DNA of 64,000 nt from Stenotrophomonas sp. BIGb0135. GTDB lineage: Bacteria; Pseudomonadota; Gammaproteobacteria; Xanthomonadales; Xanthomonadaceae. The notes beneath the pieces are model-generated. The model made no database searches, was not told the DNA's origin, and worked only from the letters and a program-made list of their open reading frames with translations. A program made the position numbers and the translations under genes. This document shows positions 26,125-34,214 of the stretch, piece by piece; position 1 is the first letter of the stretch; every line of letters begins with the position of its first letter. The stretch spans positions 372,001-436,000 of the forward strand of contig NZ_JANUDX010000001.1 of the NCBI RefSeq assembly GCF_024810105.1, given 5' to 3'.

Positions 26125-26943
26125 TCACTTCTCCTGTACAGCGTCGATGGCCACCACGGCCACGGGGACCAGTTTGATGCGGGCGGCATCGGCAGGCGCG
26201 GTGAAGGCGAAGGCGCTGTCCTTGAGGGTCCCGCGCGTATTCCAGTGCAGTTCGGCGCGGTACTGCGGCAGCGCCGGGTCGTCCAGCGCGGTGATGATCA
26301 GCTTCTTCGGCAGCGAGGTCGCCTTGGAGATCCATATCTGCCAGTCCACCTGGTCCTGCTGGAAGGCGTACTGCTCGATCGCCTCGCCATCGACCAGGCC
26401 GCCTCCCACGTGCAGCGCGCCGCGGATGGCGCTTTTGGGCGCCTTGTCGGTACCCCACAGGAACATGTCGGCCAGCGGCATCTCGATGCCGTAGCGCACG
26501 CCGACCTCCTCGACCAGCTCGGCCAGGGTGGCATGCACCCCGTCCACCTGGGCGTAGTACTTCAAGCGCGGCGAGTACACCGACAGCGTCGTGCCGTCGT
26601 AGTAGAGCTGGCGCAGCTGGCGGTCGCTGCTCAGCTCCAGGAACAGCCGGTTGGGGGTGACGACCTTGTAGGTGACCGTGCCGTCGAGTTCGATTTTCTG
26701 GCCATCATCGAGTACCACTTCGGTACTGGCCTGCGAGACCAGCGAGAACTGCTTGAGCGCGCGCAGCGCCGCGCCCATCCGGTCCAGCGCGGCCAGCGCC
26801 TCGGGGTCGCGTTCGGGCTGGACGGCAGCGGTGGCCGCGGGCGGCGACGCGGGCGTGGCAGCCCGGGTGGCAGCGTGCGCGACGGGAAGCGCCGCGAGCA
26901 GCAGGCAGGTGGTCCAGGCCATGTGGCGGGGTGCGGCAACCAT
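26125..26943 (-). CDS. DUF2092 secreted protein, copy B
   Basis: This 272-residue protein has a signal peptide (MAWTTCLLLAALPVAHAATR). It is clearly homologous along its length to copy A at 18283-19089: ALDRMGAALRALKQF, VLDDGQKIELDGTVTYK, YYDGTTLSVYSPRLKYYAQ, MPLADMFLWG and VDWQIWISKATSLPKKLIIT align without large gaps. The ATG at 26943 has GGAG upstream and matches the signal peptide; the longer open frame lacks a plausible start. It lies between a barrel gene and the linker protein in the FGE-containing minus-strand operon. Function unknown; a lipid-binding fold is inferred from the family. Confidence 0.86.
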   Translation of the reverse strand: MVAAPRHMAWTTCLLLAALPVAHAATRAATPASPPAATAAVQPERDPEALAALDRMGAALRALKQFSLVSQASTEVVLDDGQKIELDGTVTYKVVTPNRLFLELSSDRQLRQLYYDGTTLSVYSPRLKYYAQVDGVHATLAELVEEVGVRYGIEMPLADMFLWGTDKAPKSAIRGALHVGGGLVDGEAIEQYAFQQDQVDWQIWISKATSLPKKLIITALDDPALPQYRAELHWNTRGTLKDSAFAFTAPADAARIKLVPVAVVAIDAVQEK

Positions 26944-26980
26944 GAGCGTGTCTCCAGGCAGCGGAAAGGGACGGCGCGGC

Positions 26981-27964
26981 TCAGAACCCGCCGCTGATCG
27001 AGACGCTCCAAGGGTCGCCCTCGAAGCGGTTGCGCACGCTGAACTCGCCGATATAGCGCAGCGACACGTCCAGGTGCTCGCCACCGGGCCACTTCTTGCC
27101 ATAGGTCAGCACCGGCCCGATGCCGAACGAGCGCCCCTTGAACCCGTTGAGGCGGTCGGCGGTGTCACCGCGGTCGTCCTGCAGCTGCTGGATCCAGCCC
27201 GCCGCGGCACCGACGCCCCAGCCACTCGGCGTGCGCTTCACCAGCAACGCATCGGTGCGCGCCACCAGCCCGTTCCTGTAGTCGGTGTCGTCATTGCGGC
27301 TGTACCAGTCCACCGCACCCAGCACGCTGAATTCGAGCGTGCCCTTCTGGAACAGATGCGTGTAGCCCACGCTCGGCGACAGCGTCCACACGTTCAGGCC
27401 GGGGTTGGCCAGCTTGTCCGGGTCGTACTTGGCGGTCGGCGCGTAGACGTACAGGCCGAACGACACGTGCTGGACCGGGTCGATGTGGTAGCCGGCGATG
27501 AACGGGGCGAAATACACGTCGAACAGGTTGGAGGCACTGTCCTTGGCCTGGCGGCGACCGCCCAGCGGGCCCTCCAGGTTGGCGGTGACGTCGGCGGTGA
27601 TGTACGGCACGGTCAGCATCGAGGCGAAGTTCCACTTGCCGGTGTGGGTCGGCCAGACGTACACGCCGGTGGCGGCGGTGAGGCTGATGTCGGCCTCCAG
27701 CCCGAGCGAGATCTGCCCGGCGATGGGCGCGGCGCGGCTGCCGCCGATCCGGCCGTCGTACTGCACGTAGCTGAGCGACCACTGCATGCCCGGTTCCGGC
27801 GGGATCACCCCGGCATACGAGGTGATCTGCATGCCGGTGATCGATCGTCCCAGCGCCCCTTCGGTGGCATGCGCCTGCAGGCTGGCGGCCAGCGCCAGGG
27901 CGCCCAGCAGGGCGGCGCAGATCCCGCTGGAACGACGGTAGTGACGGAAGGATGGGCTGCCCAT
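26981..27964 (-). CDS. Outer-membrane barrel of the MetA-pathway/transporter type, copy B
   Basis: This 327-residue protein has a signal peptide (AALLGALALAASLQAHATEG). Regular amphipathic strands (TAATGVYVWPTHTG, FDVYFAPFIAGYHI, VGYTHLFQKGTLEFSVLGAVDWYSR) end in a C-terminal Phe (WSVSISGGF). This fits the Phenol_MetA_deg outer-membrane channel family. GAGAGGT lies before the ATG at 27964. It starts only five bases after the DUF1622 stop, so it is in the same operon. It plays the same positional role as the barrel at 19703, although the two sequences are much less alike than the DUF2092 copies. Confidence 0.8.
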   Translation of the reverse strand: MGSPSFRHYRRSSGICAALLGALALAASLQAHATEGALGRSITGMQITSYAGVIPPEPGMQWSLSYVQYDGRIGGSRAAPIAGQISLGLEADISLTAATGVYVWPTHTGKWNFASMLTVPYITADVTANLEGPLGGRRQAKDSASNLFDVYFAPFIAGYHIDPVQHVSFGLYVYAPTAKYDPDKLANPGLNVWTLSPSVGYTHLFQKGTLEFSVLGAVDWYSRNDDTDYRNGLVARTDALLVKRTPSGWGVGAAAGWIQQLQDDRGDTADRLNGFKGRSFGIGPVLTYGKKWPGGEHLDVSLRYIGEFSVRNRFEGDPWSVSISGGF

Positions 27965-27969
27965 GCGGA

Positions 27970-28368
27970 TCACCTCTCGGGTCGGTTGCGCGTGGCCGGG
28001 TTCTGTCGCGCGGCGGCACGTCGCTGGCGTTCGCGGACCTCCTGGATATCGCGCTCCAGGAAGACATTCAGGAAGGTCCGGATCACCGCGACCGCCCCCA
28101 GCTGGCCGATGCTGTCCCAGCTGGTGTAGATCGAGGATTCCAGGATGTCGGCCGCCAGCTGCACGGTCAGCCCCGCCACCAGCCAGCGCCCGTACTCCAA
28201 CCACAGCTCGCGGCGCGCCACGTTGTCGGCGTGCCCCCCCAGCAACAGACGCACCCCGCGCACGAAGGCGATCACGGTGGCCAGCACGATCAGTACCAGC
28301 GCCATCGCATCGATCACCACCACGACCGGTTCGGTGCATGCCACCAGCCAGGTTTTCAGGGTGGACAT
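27970..28368 (-). CDS. DUF1622 inner-membrane protein
   Basis: This 132-residue protein has two or three hydrophobic helices (VVVVIDAMALVLIVLATVIAF, WLVAGLTVQLAADIL, LGAVAVIRTFLNVFL) and ends with the charged FLERDIQEVRERQRR typical of DUF1622. Function unknown. It is between FGE and the barrel, with gaps of 42 and 5 nt, so it belongs to the operon. Confidence 0.84.
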   Translation of the reverse strand: MSTLKTWLVACTEPVVVVIDAMALVLIVLATVIAFVRGVRLLLGGHADNVARRELWLEYGRWLVAGLTVQLAADILESSIYTSWDSIGQLGAVAVIRTFLNVFLERDIQEVRERQRRAAARQNPATRNRPER

Positions 28369-28410
28369 CGGCGATCCTCTGGAAGCGACGAAGCGGCACG
28401 GCGCGGCGGT

Positions 28411-29337
28411 TCATCCGCGCACCACGCAGCGGAAGCCGAGGTGGCAGGTGGAGGTATCCACCGGTTGGGCCATGCGGGCGGCGGGCCGGTAGCGGCGGCA
28501 ATAGTTGGGCGCGCACAGGTGCGAGCCGCCCTTCATCACCCGCCGCGGCACCGCACTGGCGTCGCGCGGGTCGTGGCTGCGCTCGCGCTCGCCGCCGCGC
28601 GGGTTCTCGATGGCGCAACAGGGCCGCCCCTGCAGCTGGTCGTGGTGCTGGTACCAGTCGGTGGTCCACTCCCAGACGTTGCCGATCATGTCGTACAGAC
28701 CGTAGCCATTGGGCGCATAGCTGCCCACCGGCGCGGTCCAGCGGTGGCCGTCCTCGTCCAGGTTCAACCACGGAAACTCGCCCTGCCAGGTGTTGGCCTG
28801 GTGGCGGCCGCGCACGGTGAGCGTATCGCCCCACGCAAACTCGCCCTCGGTGCGGCCGCCGCGCGCGGCGAACTCCCACTCGGCCTCGGTGGGCAGCGTC
28901 TTGCCGCTCCAGGTGGCATAGGCGCATGCATCGGCAAAGCCGACGTGCACCACCGGGTGATCGTCCAGCCCCTCCAGGTGCGTGCCCGGGCCGCGCGGAT
29001 GGCGCCAGTCGGCCCCGGCCAGGTAGTGCCACCAGTTGTGCGGGTTGGACATGTCCACCGGGTGCGCCGGCTGCACGAACACCACCGAGGACGGCACCAG
29101 CAGCGCCGGATCGGCGCCGGGGTAGTCGCGCGGATCGGCCGGGCGCTCGGCCAGCGTGGTGTAGCCGGTGGCACTGACGAAACGCGAGAAATCGCGGTTG
29201 GTGACCGCGTGGCGGTCAATCCGGAACGGTCCCACGCGCACCTTGTGCGCCGGGCGCTCCTCCGGGTAGTGGTCGTTGGAGCCCATGCTGAACACCCCGC
29301 CGTCCAGCGCAACCATGTCATCGATGACCGCGCTCAT
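28411..29337 (-). CDS. Formylglycine-generating enzyme (aerobic sulfatase maturase)
   Basis: This 308-residue FGE/SUMF1-fold protein oxidises the Cys of a sulfatase CxxxR (C-T/S-A/P-x-R type) motif to formylglycine using O2 and copper. Family motifs are ALDGGVFSMGSNDHYPEERPAHKVRVGPFRID, AVTNRDFSRFV, LPTEAEWEFAARGG, NVWEWTTDWY and the active-site stretch MKGGSHLCAPNYCRRYRPAAR. Both copper-binding cysteines, Cys275 and Cys280, are present, which separates true FGEs from the many Cys-less SUMF1 paralogues. No signal peptide, so it acts in the cytosol, consistent with the leaderless arylsulfatase at 10290-11834. It sits in the middle of an operon of small membrane and envelope proteins rather than beside the sulfatase. 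Confidence 0.93.
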   Translation of the reverse strand: MSAVIDDMVALDGGVFSMGSNDHYPEERPAHKVRVGPFRIDRHAVTNRDFSRFVSATGYTTLAERPADPRDYPGADPALLVPSSVVFVQPAHPVDMSNPHNWWHYLAGADWRHPRGPGTHLEGLDDHPVVHVGFADACAYATWSGKTLPTEAEWEFAARGGRTEGEFAWGDTLTVRGRHQANTWQGEFPWLNLDEDGHRWTAPVGSYAPNGYGLYDMIGNVWEWTTDWYQHHDQLQGRPCCAIENPRGGERERSHDPRDASAVPRRVMKGGSHLCAPNYCRRYRPAARMAQPVDTSTCHLGFRCVVRG

Positions 29338-29371
29338 CGCGCCCTCCCGGTGGGTCCAGGTACACGCCCGT

Positions 29372-29884
29372 TCATGCGAACGGCGCCACGTTGAAGGTCA
29401 TGCCGGCGATGGCCAGCACGCCAAGCAGCCACAGCAGGCCGGCGGTGATCAGCGTCAGCGAGATCGGATAGTGGCTCTCGCCGTGGATCAGGCCTTCGCC
29501 GATCATCAGGTCGCGCTCGCTGCGCAGCTGCTGCATGTAGCGCACGTGGTAGATGATCCCCAGCGTGAGCAGCACCAGCCCCAGCCCCACCAGCGCCACG
29601 CCGAAGTTGCGCGGCGCGTGCGGGCGCAGCGTGGTGCCGGGCACCTCCAGCATGTGCCCGAAGAACTGGTAGATGGTGAAGCCAAAGCCGATCAGCGACA
29701 GCGCGGTACGGATGATCGACATGAGCGTACGGTCCGCGCTCATCCGGGTGCGCTGGAACGACATCCCGGTGCGCCGGGAGGACAGCTCCATCGAGGCCGC
29801 ATCGGTGCCGCCCAGCAGGTCGCGCGCCTCGCCGAGGGTGATGGCGCGGTCGGCCAGCGCCTTGCGGGGATCCTGTGCGCTCAT
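29372..29884 (-). CDS. DUF202/YidH-type membrane protein
   Basis: This 170-residue protein carries the DUF202 signature of repeated Arg-Thr steps (MELSSRRTGMSFQRTRMSA, DRTLMSIIRTALSLIGFG). Three hydrophobic helices follow (TALSLIGFGFTIYQFF, FGVALVGLGLVLLTLGIIYHV, SLTLITAGLLWLLGVLAIAGM). Such proteins are small inner-membrane proteins of unknown function. Its start overlaps the stop of the upstream gene by ATGA, and FGE begins 34 nt after its stop. The N-terminal 35 residues are soluble and acidic. Confidence 0.85.
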   Translation of the reverse strand: MSAQDPRKALADRAITLGEARDLLGGTDAASMELSSRRTGMSFQRTRMSADRTLMSIIRTALSLIGFGFTIYQFFGHMLEVPGTTLRPHAPRNFGVALVGLGLVLLTLGIIYHVRYMQQLRSERDLMIGEGLIHGESHYPISLTLITAGLLWLLGVLAIAGMTFNVAPFA

Positions 29885-30315
29885 GGTCCACGGTCCTTGG
29901 GAGGGGTAATGGCGCGGCGGTGCAGCCACCAGCCGGCGATGCGGTTGATCGGGCCCCGCAGCAGCAGGTACGGCAGGAAGCCCAGCACCACGGCGATCAC
30001 GAACGCCTCCACCGGGTACTTGAAGCCGCCGAACATGCGGACCTGGTAGATCACGTCCATGCCCACGCCCAGCAGCAGGATGCGGGCGGTGGCGGTGACC
30101 CCCTCGCGCCACGCGCTCAAGCGGTGCCCGGCATCGCTGTGGGCCAGCATCCACGCGTAGGGCGACTTGCCGGCGCGCGCGTCCTTGATGCCGTCGATCA
30201 GCGCGGTGATCAGCGCCATGGTCGGCTGCAGGAAGAAGCGGAACGTCATCGGGCCGTCCGCGCGCTCGATCATGTCGGTCCAGAAGCGGGTGAGGATGTC
30301 GATGACCGAGAGCAT
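29881..30315 (-). CDS. Membrane protein, first gene of the FGE operon
   Basis: This 144-residue protein has an amphipathic start (MLSVIDILTRFWTDMIERADG) and hydrophobic helices FRFFLQPTMALITALIDGI and VEAFVIAVVLGFLPYLLLRG. I recognise no named family with confidence. AGGGAAT precedes the ATG at 30315; the longer open frame upstream would run through the promoter region. It overlaps the DUF202 gene by four bases. A double GTA box ends 57 nt before its start, so this is likely the promoter-proximal gene of an operon running at least to 25638. Confidence 0.75.
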   Translation of the reverse strand: MLSVIDILTRFWTDMIERADGPMTFRFFLQPTMALITALIDGIKDARAGKSPYAWMLAHSDAGHRLSAWREGVTATARILLLGVGMDVIYQVRMFGGFKYPVEAFVIAVVLGFLPYLLLRGPINRIAGWWLHRRAITPPKDRGP

Positions 30316-30372
30316 TACCGGATTCCCTGCGACAGGCCTCCAGCTTGGTCGTGCCGCGTCCGGCGCACATCC

Positions 30373-30405
30373 GGATTGGTACTGCACGCTGCCCAGTATT
30401 TTTAC
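30373..30405 (-). promoter_or_regulatory. Double GTA box upstream of the FGE operon
   Basis: On the minus strand, GTAAAAATAC (30405-30396, perfect, inside the wider palindrome CAGTATTTTTACTG) is followed after 13 bp by GTACCAATCC (30382-30373). The 23-bp spacing and orientation equal the other four elements. It ends 57 nt before the first operon gene. It also lies 83 nt upstream of the divergent membrane-protein gene at 30489 and could affect both. Confidence 0.56.
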
Positions 30406-30488
30406 TGCGCCGTGGTGGCGGCGCGGCGGCGCTATGCTCTGCGCGCCGGAGATGATCGACCGCCGACCCCGCTGGGAGACCACGCAGC

Positions 30489-31673
30489 ATGGCGCAACAC
30501 GGGTATTCGCTGATGCGCGGTGGCCTGGTCCACCGCCTGCTGCATGCAGCCGGCCTGCTGCGCGGCCATGCGCACCTGTCGTGGTGGCTGGCGGCAGGCC
30601 TGCTGGCCATCACCCTGTTGCCGCCCCTGGTGTTGACCGCAGTGGCCGGCACGCTGATGCCCAGCCGCGGCGGCATGGCCCTGCTGGGCGACTACGCCAC
30701 GCTGAGCCGTCTGCTGCTGGCCCTGCCCTTGCTGGTGCTGGCGGCCCCGCATGCCGACGCGTTGCTGCGCAATGCACTGCGCCAGCTCGGCCATGCCAGT
30801 CTCGTGCCGGCGCGCCGCTGTGCGCGACTGGAACAGTTGCTGGCGCGGGTCCGCCGCGGCCGCGACAGCTGGCTTCCCGAGCTGCTGTGCCTGGTGATCG
30901 CGCTGGCCCCGTTGGCGCTGGCCGGGCACGCGGTCAACCTGTTGCCGGGGATCGCCGACTGGCGCTTGCAGGACGGCCAGCTCACGGCCGCAGGCCGCTG
31001 GTACGAATGGGTGTCGCTGCCGGTATTCCGACTGCTGGGCCTGCTGTGGCTGTGGCGCTTCGTGTTGTGGAGCGTGTTGCTGTGCGGGTTGCCCCGGGTC
31101 GGCCTGCGCCTGCACCCCGAACACCCCGACGGCGCCGGTGGGCTGGCCTTCCTCGGCCTGGCCCAGGAGCGCTTCGCGATCCTCGCCCTGGCCGGCGGGC
31201 TGCTGCTGGCCGGTGCCTGCTGCAACCAGATGCACTGGCTGGGCGAGTCGCTGTACTCGTTGCGGCACCTGCTGGCCGGCTACGTAGTGGGGGCCACCGC
31301 GCTGCTCGTCGCGCCCCTGCTGATGCTCATGCCCAGCATGATGCGGGCCAAGCGCCATGCACTGTTCCGCTTCGATGCGCTGGGCAATCGTGCCGCGGCC
31401 GTGTTCGACCAGCGCTGGCAGGCGGCCGGCCTCCAGGCGAGCAGCGAGGCGGCTGACGCCGGCGCCGACAGCCTGCTCGACCACGGCGATGCGTCGGCGT
31501 ACGCGGATTTCAGCGGGGTCTACCAGGGCCTTGCACGGATGTCGGTGGTACCGTTCAACCGCTGGAACCTGCTCTGGATCGCGCTGCATGCCGCGCTGCC
31601 GCTGCTGCCGCTGGCGTTGATGGCCATGTCCGTGGATGAGCTGGTGACGAAGCTGGTCGGTATCCTGGTTTGA
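30489..31673 (+). CDS. Polytopic inner-membrane protein, unknown
   Basis: This 394-residue protein has about six hydrophobic helices (WWLAAGLLAITLLPPLVLTAVAG, LLLALPLLVLAAPHADALL, LLCLVIALAPLALAGHAV, VFRLLGLLWLWRFVLW, FAILALAGGLLLAGACC, YVVGATALLVAPLLMLMP, WIALHAALPLLPLALMAM). A soluble loop of about 80 residues precedes the last helix. I do not recognise a specific family. GGGAGA lies upstream of the ATG. It is divergent from the FGE operon and shares its regulatory region, and converges on the orphan receiver gene with only 13 nt between. A link to the neighbouring regulon is possible but unproved. Confidence 0.78.
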   Translation: MAQHGYSLMRGGLVHRLLHAAGLLRGHAHLSWWLAAGLLAITLLPPLVLTAVAGTLMPSRGGMALLGDYATLSRLLLALPLLVLAAPHADALLRNALRQLGHASLVPARRCARLEQLLARVRRGRDSWLPELLCLVIALAPLALAGHAVNLLPGIADWRLQDGQLTAAGRWYEWVSLPVFRLLGLLWLWRFVLWSVLLCGLPRVGLRLHPEHPDGAGGLAFLGLAQERFAILALAGGLLLAGACCNQMHWLGESLYSLRHLLAGYVVGATALLVAPLLMLMPSMMRAKRHALFRFDALGNRAAAVFDQRWQAAGLQASSEAADAGADSLLDHGDASAYADFSGVYQGLARMSVVPFNRWNLLWIALHAALPLLPLALMAMSVDELVTKLVGILV

Positions 31674-31686
31674 GCGGGCGGCGCGC

Positions 31687-32082
31687 TCAGCGCTGCAGCG
31701 AGCGCGATACGAAGGGCGTGCCCTCCAGCGCCGCCTGCACCGCCACCAGCAGGTCGTCGCCGGCATCGGCCTTCAACACATAGCTGCATACGCCCACCCC
31801 CATCGCCTGGCGCACCATCTGCAGCTCGGCATGCACGGTGATGAACACCACGCCCAGCACGGGCCGTTGCGCGCGCAGCCGGCGTGCGGCTTCCAGCCCG
31901 CTCAGCCCCGGCATGGCGATATCGGTCACGATCACGTCCGGGAGCATGGCCACCGACGCCTGCACCAGCGATTCGCCATCCTGCACCAGGCCGATGACAT
32001 CGAACTGCTGGCACAGCAGGCCACGGAGCTGGCGCCCCATCGCACATCCATCCTCGGCCAGCAGCACACGGACCGCATTCAT
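31687..32082 (-). CDS. Stand-alone receiver domain protein
   Basis: This 131-residue protein is a complete NarL-type receiver: acidic pocket AED (Asp11), phospho-Asp54 in DVIVTDIAMPG, Thr82 in FITVHAE and Lys104 in YVLKADAG. The sequence stops (SLQR) exactly where a LuxR-type linker and helix-turn-helix would begin, so it lacks an output domain. Single-domain receivers act as phosphate sinks, phospho-relays or allosteric partners. The ATG at 32082 is chosen because the receiver fold starts there. It lies just behind the LuxR-type response regulator and its terminator, and near a histidine kinase, so it likely competes or cooperates in the same pathway. Confidence 0.83.
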   Translation of the reverse strand: MNAVRVLLAEDGCAMGRQLRGLLCQQFDVIGLVQDGESLVQASVAMLPDVIVTDIAMPGLSGLEAARRLRAQRPVLGVVFITVHAELQMVRQAMGVGVCSYVLKADAGDDLLVAVQAALEGTPFVSRSLQR

Positions 32083-32152
32083 GGCTTCCGCCCGTTCGAC
32101 GCGTGGGTCGATGGTGGGCGCGCCCGGAGGGGCGAACAAGGGAAAAACAACC

Positions 32153-32186
32153 GGGTGGCGGCAAGTAAATCTACTTGCCGCCACCC
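32153..32186 (-). terminator. Intrinsic terminator of the LuxR-type response regulator
   Basis: Two 15-nt arms (GGGTGGCGGCAAGTA and TACTTGCCGCCACCC) form a perfect stem with a 4-nt loop. It begins 11 nt after the regulator stop codon. On the minus strand it is followed by GGTTGTTTTTCCC, a good T-rich tail. This separates the regulator transcript from the orphan receiver gene, although read-through is possible. Confidence 0.85.
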
Positions 32187-32196
32187 CCGTGGCCGC

Positions 32197-32847
32197 TCAA
32201 TGCCGGATCAGGCCTTCCTGCTCGGCCTTGCGCACCAGCTCCAGGGTGCCGTGCACCCCCAGCTCCTGCATGATCGCGTACTTGTGCGACTCGATCGTGC
32301 GCACCGACACGCCCAGTTCGTAGGCGATCTGCTTGGAGCGCAGGCCCAGTGCCACGTACTCGAGGATGCGCAGCTGTTTTTCGGTCAGGGTGTACGCCGG
32401 TCGGCCCGAGCACACGATGGCGTTGGCGGCCAGGGTCGGGGTGACGTAGGTCTGCCCGTCCATGATGCCGGCCAGGGCGCGCATCAGTTCGTCGCCGGCT
32501 GAACTCTTCAGGATGTAGCCGCGGGCACCCGCACGGATGGCCTCGGCCGCGACGCTGGACTCATCGTGCATGGTCAGGAACACGAACGGCATCGCGTAGC
32601 CTTCGCCACGCATCAGGCGCATCGCATCGATGCCACTCATGCCCGGCATGCTGATGTCGGCCACCACCACGTCGGGGGGATCGCGCCGCACCGATTCGAC
32701 CAGCTGCTCGCCCGAGGCCACCAGTTCGACGGTGGCGAACGTATCGGTCAGCAGCCGTTCGATGCCCTGCGCCACCAGCATGTGGTCGTCGGCCACCACG
32801 ACCCTGCGGAACTGCGTTGAAAGCGAACGCTCACACATCACGCTCAT
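32197..32847 (-). CDS. LuxR/NarL-type response regulator
   Basis: This 216-residue protein has a receiver domain (VVVADDHMLVAQGIERLL; phospho-Asp64 in VVVADISMPGMSG; conserved Lys in GYILKSSAG) and a C-terminal LuxR-type helix-turn-helix (TEKQLRILEYVALGLRSKQIAYELGVSVRTIESH). On phosphorylation it should dimerise and bind short palindromic DNA. The ATG at 32847 is supported by GGAG eight bases upstream; an ATG at 32874 lacks proper spacing. A histidine kinase of the matching HisKA_3 class lies at 34215, 1.4 kb away, with an AraC gene in between. It is my leading candidate for the protein that binds the five double GTA boxes in this window. Confidence 0.92.
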   Translation of the reverse strand: MSVMCERSLSTQFRRVVVADDHMLVAQGIERLLTDTFATVELVASGEQLVESVRRDPPDVVVADISMPGMSGIDAMRLMRGEGYAMPFVFLTMHDESSVAAEAIRAGARGYILKSSAGDELMRALAGIMDGQTYVTPTLAANAIVCSGRPAYTLTEKQLRILEYVALGLRSKQIAYELGVSVRTIESHKYAIMQELGVHGTLELVRKAEQEGLIRH

Positions 32848-33018
32848 TGCGATGTCTCCGTCGGTATCAATCATCCCCTGATTGAGTCGCGGCACCCTTG
32901 GCAGTGCGACCGGCGGCGATGCCGGAGCGCAGTGCACGCAGGCGTGCAGCGCGCTGACCATGCGAGCCTTACCGTGACGAGATTGTGAGGCGGCGACGTG
33001 GCCGGCCGCGACTGCCGA

Positions 33019-33990
33019 TCACGTACGTAGGGTGTCGCGTGGACATTCTCCAAAGACATTGCGGTACGTCACAGAAAAGCGCCCCAAATGCGAGAAACCG
33101 CAGCGCGTCGCAATGTCGGTCACGCTGTCATTGCGACCCGCCTGAAGCAGCGCACTGCGCGCCAGGTTGAGCCGCGCCATCTGGTGCCAGTGGCAGGGCC
33201 CGTGGCCGTAGACATCACGGAACAGGCGCTCCAACTGCCGCTCGCCCACGCCCAGGGCCAGTGCGAGGCCGCGGCTGTCGAAGGCACGGTCCAGCTGTGT
33301 CTTCAGGTAGCGCTCGGCGCGGCGCACGATCGCATCGCGCTGCCGCTCCACCCAGTTGCCGACCGCCCGGCTCTCCGGCCCGCTGTCGCTGGCGTACACC
33401 GCATCGATGAACACGCCCAGCAGCAGTTCGCCCTGTGCCTGCACCTGCGCCGCACTGAGCAGGCCCTGGTGCGAGGCCGCGCTGCCCAGCACGCTGGCCA
33501 CGCCATCGCGCAGCGCCTGTGCGTCGGCCGGCGCGGCCGCACGGCTGTACCAGCCATGGCTGGGCAGGCGCAGTTCGCGGCCTACCCGCTGCAGTGCGCC
33601 GCGCTGCAGGACCTCGCGAGGGATCAGCAGCACCGCCCATTGCCAGCCTCCCGGGCTGGGCCGCACGTTCAACTCACTGTCCTCGGCAAAGACCATCACC
33701 TGGCCGGCACCGATCCAGCGTCCGTTCGCCCACATCGGCTGCGTGCAGGACACCGCCATCGCCAACGCGATCAAGCCTGCGCCGAAGCTGCCACTGGCGA
33801 AGATCGGCAACGAATAGGCCCCGCTGTCCAGGCTGAACTCGGGAAACACCAGCCGCTGCAGGCAGGCGCGGAAATGCCCGGCACCGAGCAGGCGCTGCTC
33901 GAAACGGGTATCGCGGACCACGCCGAGCAATGCATCGGCATCAAAGCCATCGACCACGAAGCGGGTATACGGCGCCATCGGTTCGTCCAT
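33019..33990 (-). CDS. AraC-family transcriptional regulator
   Basis: This 323-residue protein has an N-terminal effector region of the EutR/OruR-like class and a C-terminal AraC double helix-turn-helix: LALALGVGERQLERLFRDVYGHGPCHWHQMARL for the first, SVTDIATRCGFSHLGRFSVTYRNVFGECPRDTL for the second. GGGAG precedes the ATG at 33990. It is divergent from the membrane histidine kinase and upstream of the LuxR-type regulator on the same strand. No obvious phased direct repeat is seen in the 224-nt divergent gap. Its target is unknown. Confidence 0.9.
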   Translation of the reverse strand: MDEPMAPYTRFVVDGFDADALLGVVRDTRFEQRLLGAGHFRACLQRLVFPEFSLDSGAYSLPIFASGSFGAGLIALAMAVSCTQPMWANGRWIGAGQVMVFAEDSELNVRPSPGGWQWAVLLIPREVLQRGALQRVGRELRLPSHGWYSRAAAPADAQALRDGVASVLGSAASHQGLLSAAQVQAQGELLLGVFIDAVYASDSGPESRAVGNWVERQRDAIVRRAERYLKTQLDRAFDSRGLALALGVGERQLERLFRDVYGHGPCHWHQMARLNLARSALLQAGRNDSVTDIATRCGFSHLGRFSVTYRNVFGECPRDTLRT

Positions 33991-34214
33991 GCCAACTCCC
34001 TGGAGCAGGTCGGAAATCGGATAGCAGGTGTACGACGGACGTGCTTAGATCGGCGCGATTGTGGGGCCGTTGGGCAGCGCCGACAAGCACCGCCTGCACG
34101 CGCCCATCCACGCACGGACGCAGACCTGCAGTGGCATGCCGAAGAATGGCGTGGTCGAGCCGGGGATGCATCCGCGTACGCGCCAACCATCCCAGCCAAT
34201 GTGTGCAGAGGTGC

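Noticed and set aside
32153..32186. A further GTA-N4-TAC match (GTAAATCTAC at 32165-32174) near the response regulator genes
   Set aside because: It forms the loop end of a 15-bp perfect stem followed by a T-rich tail right behind a stop codon, so it is best explained as an intrinsic terminator and was left out of the promoter-box set.
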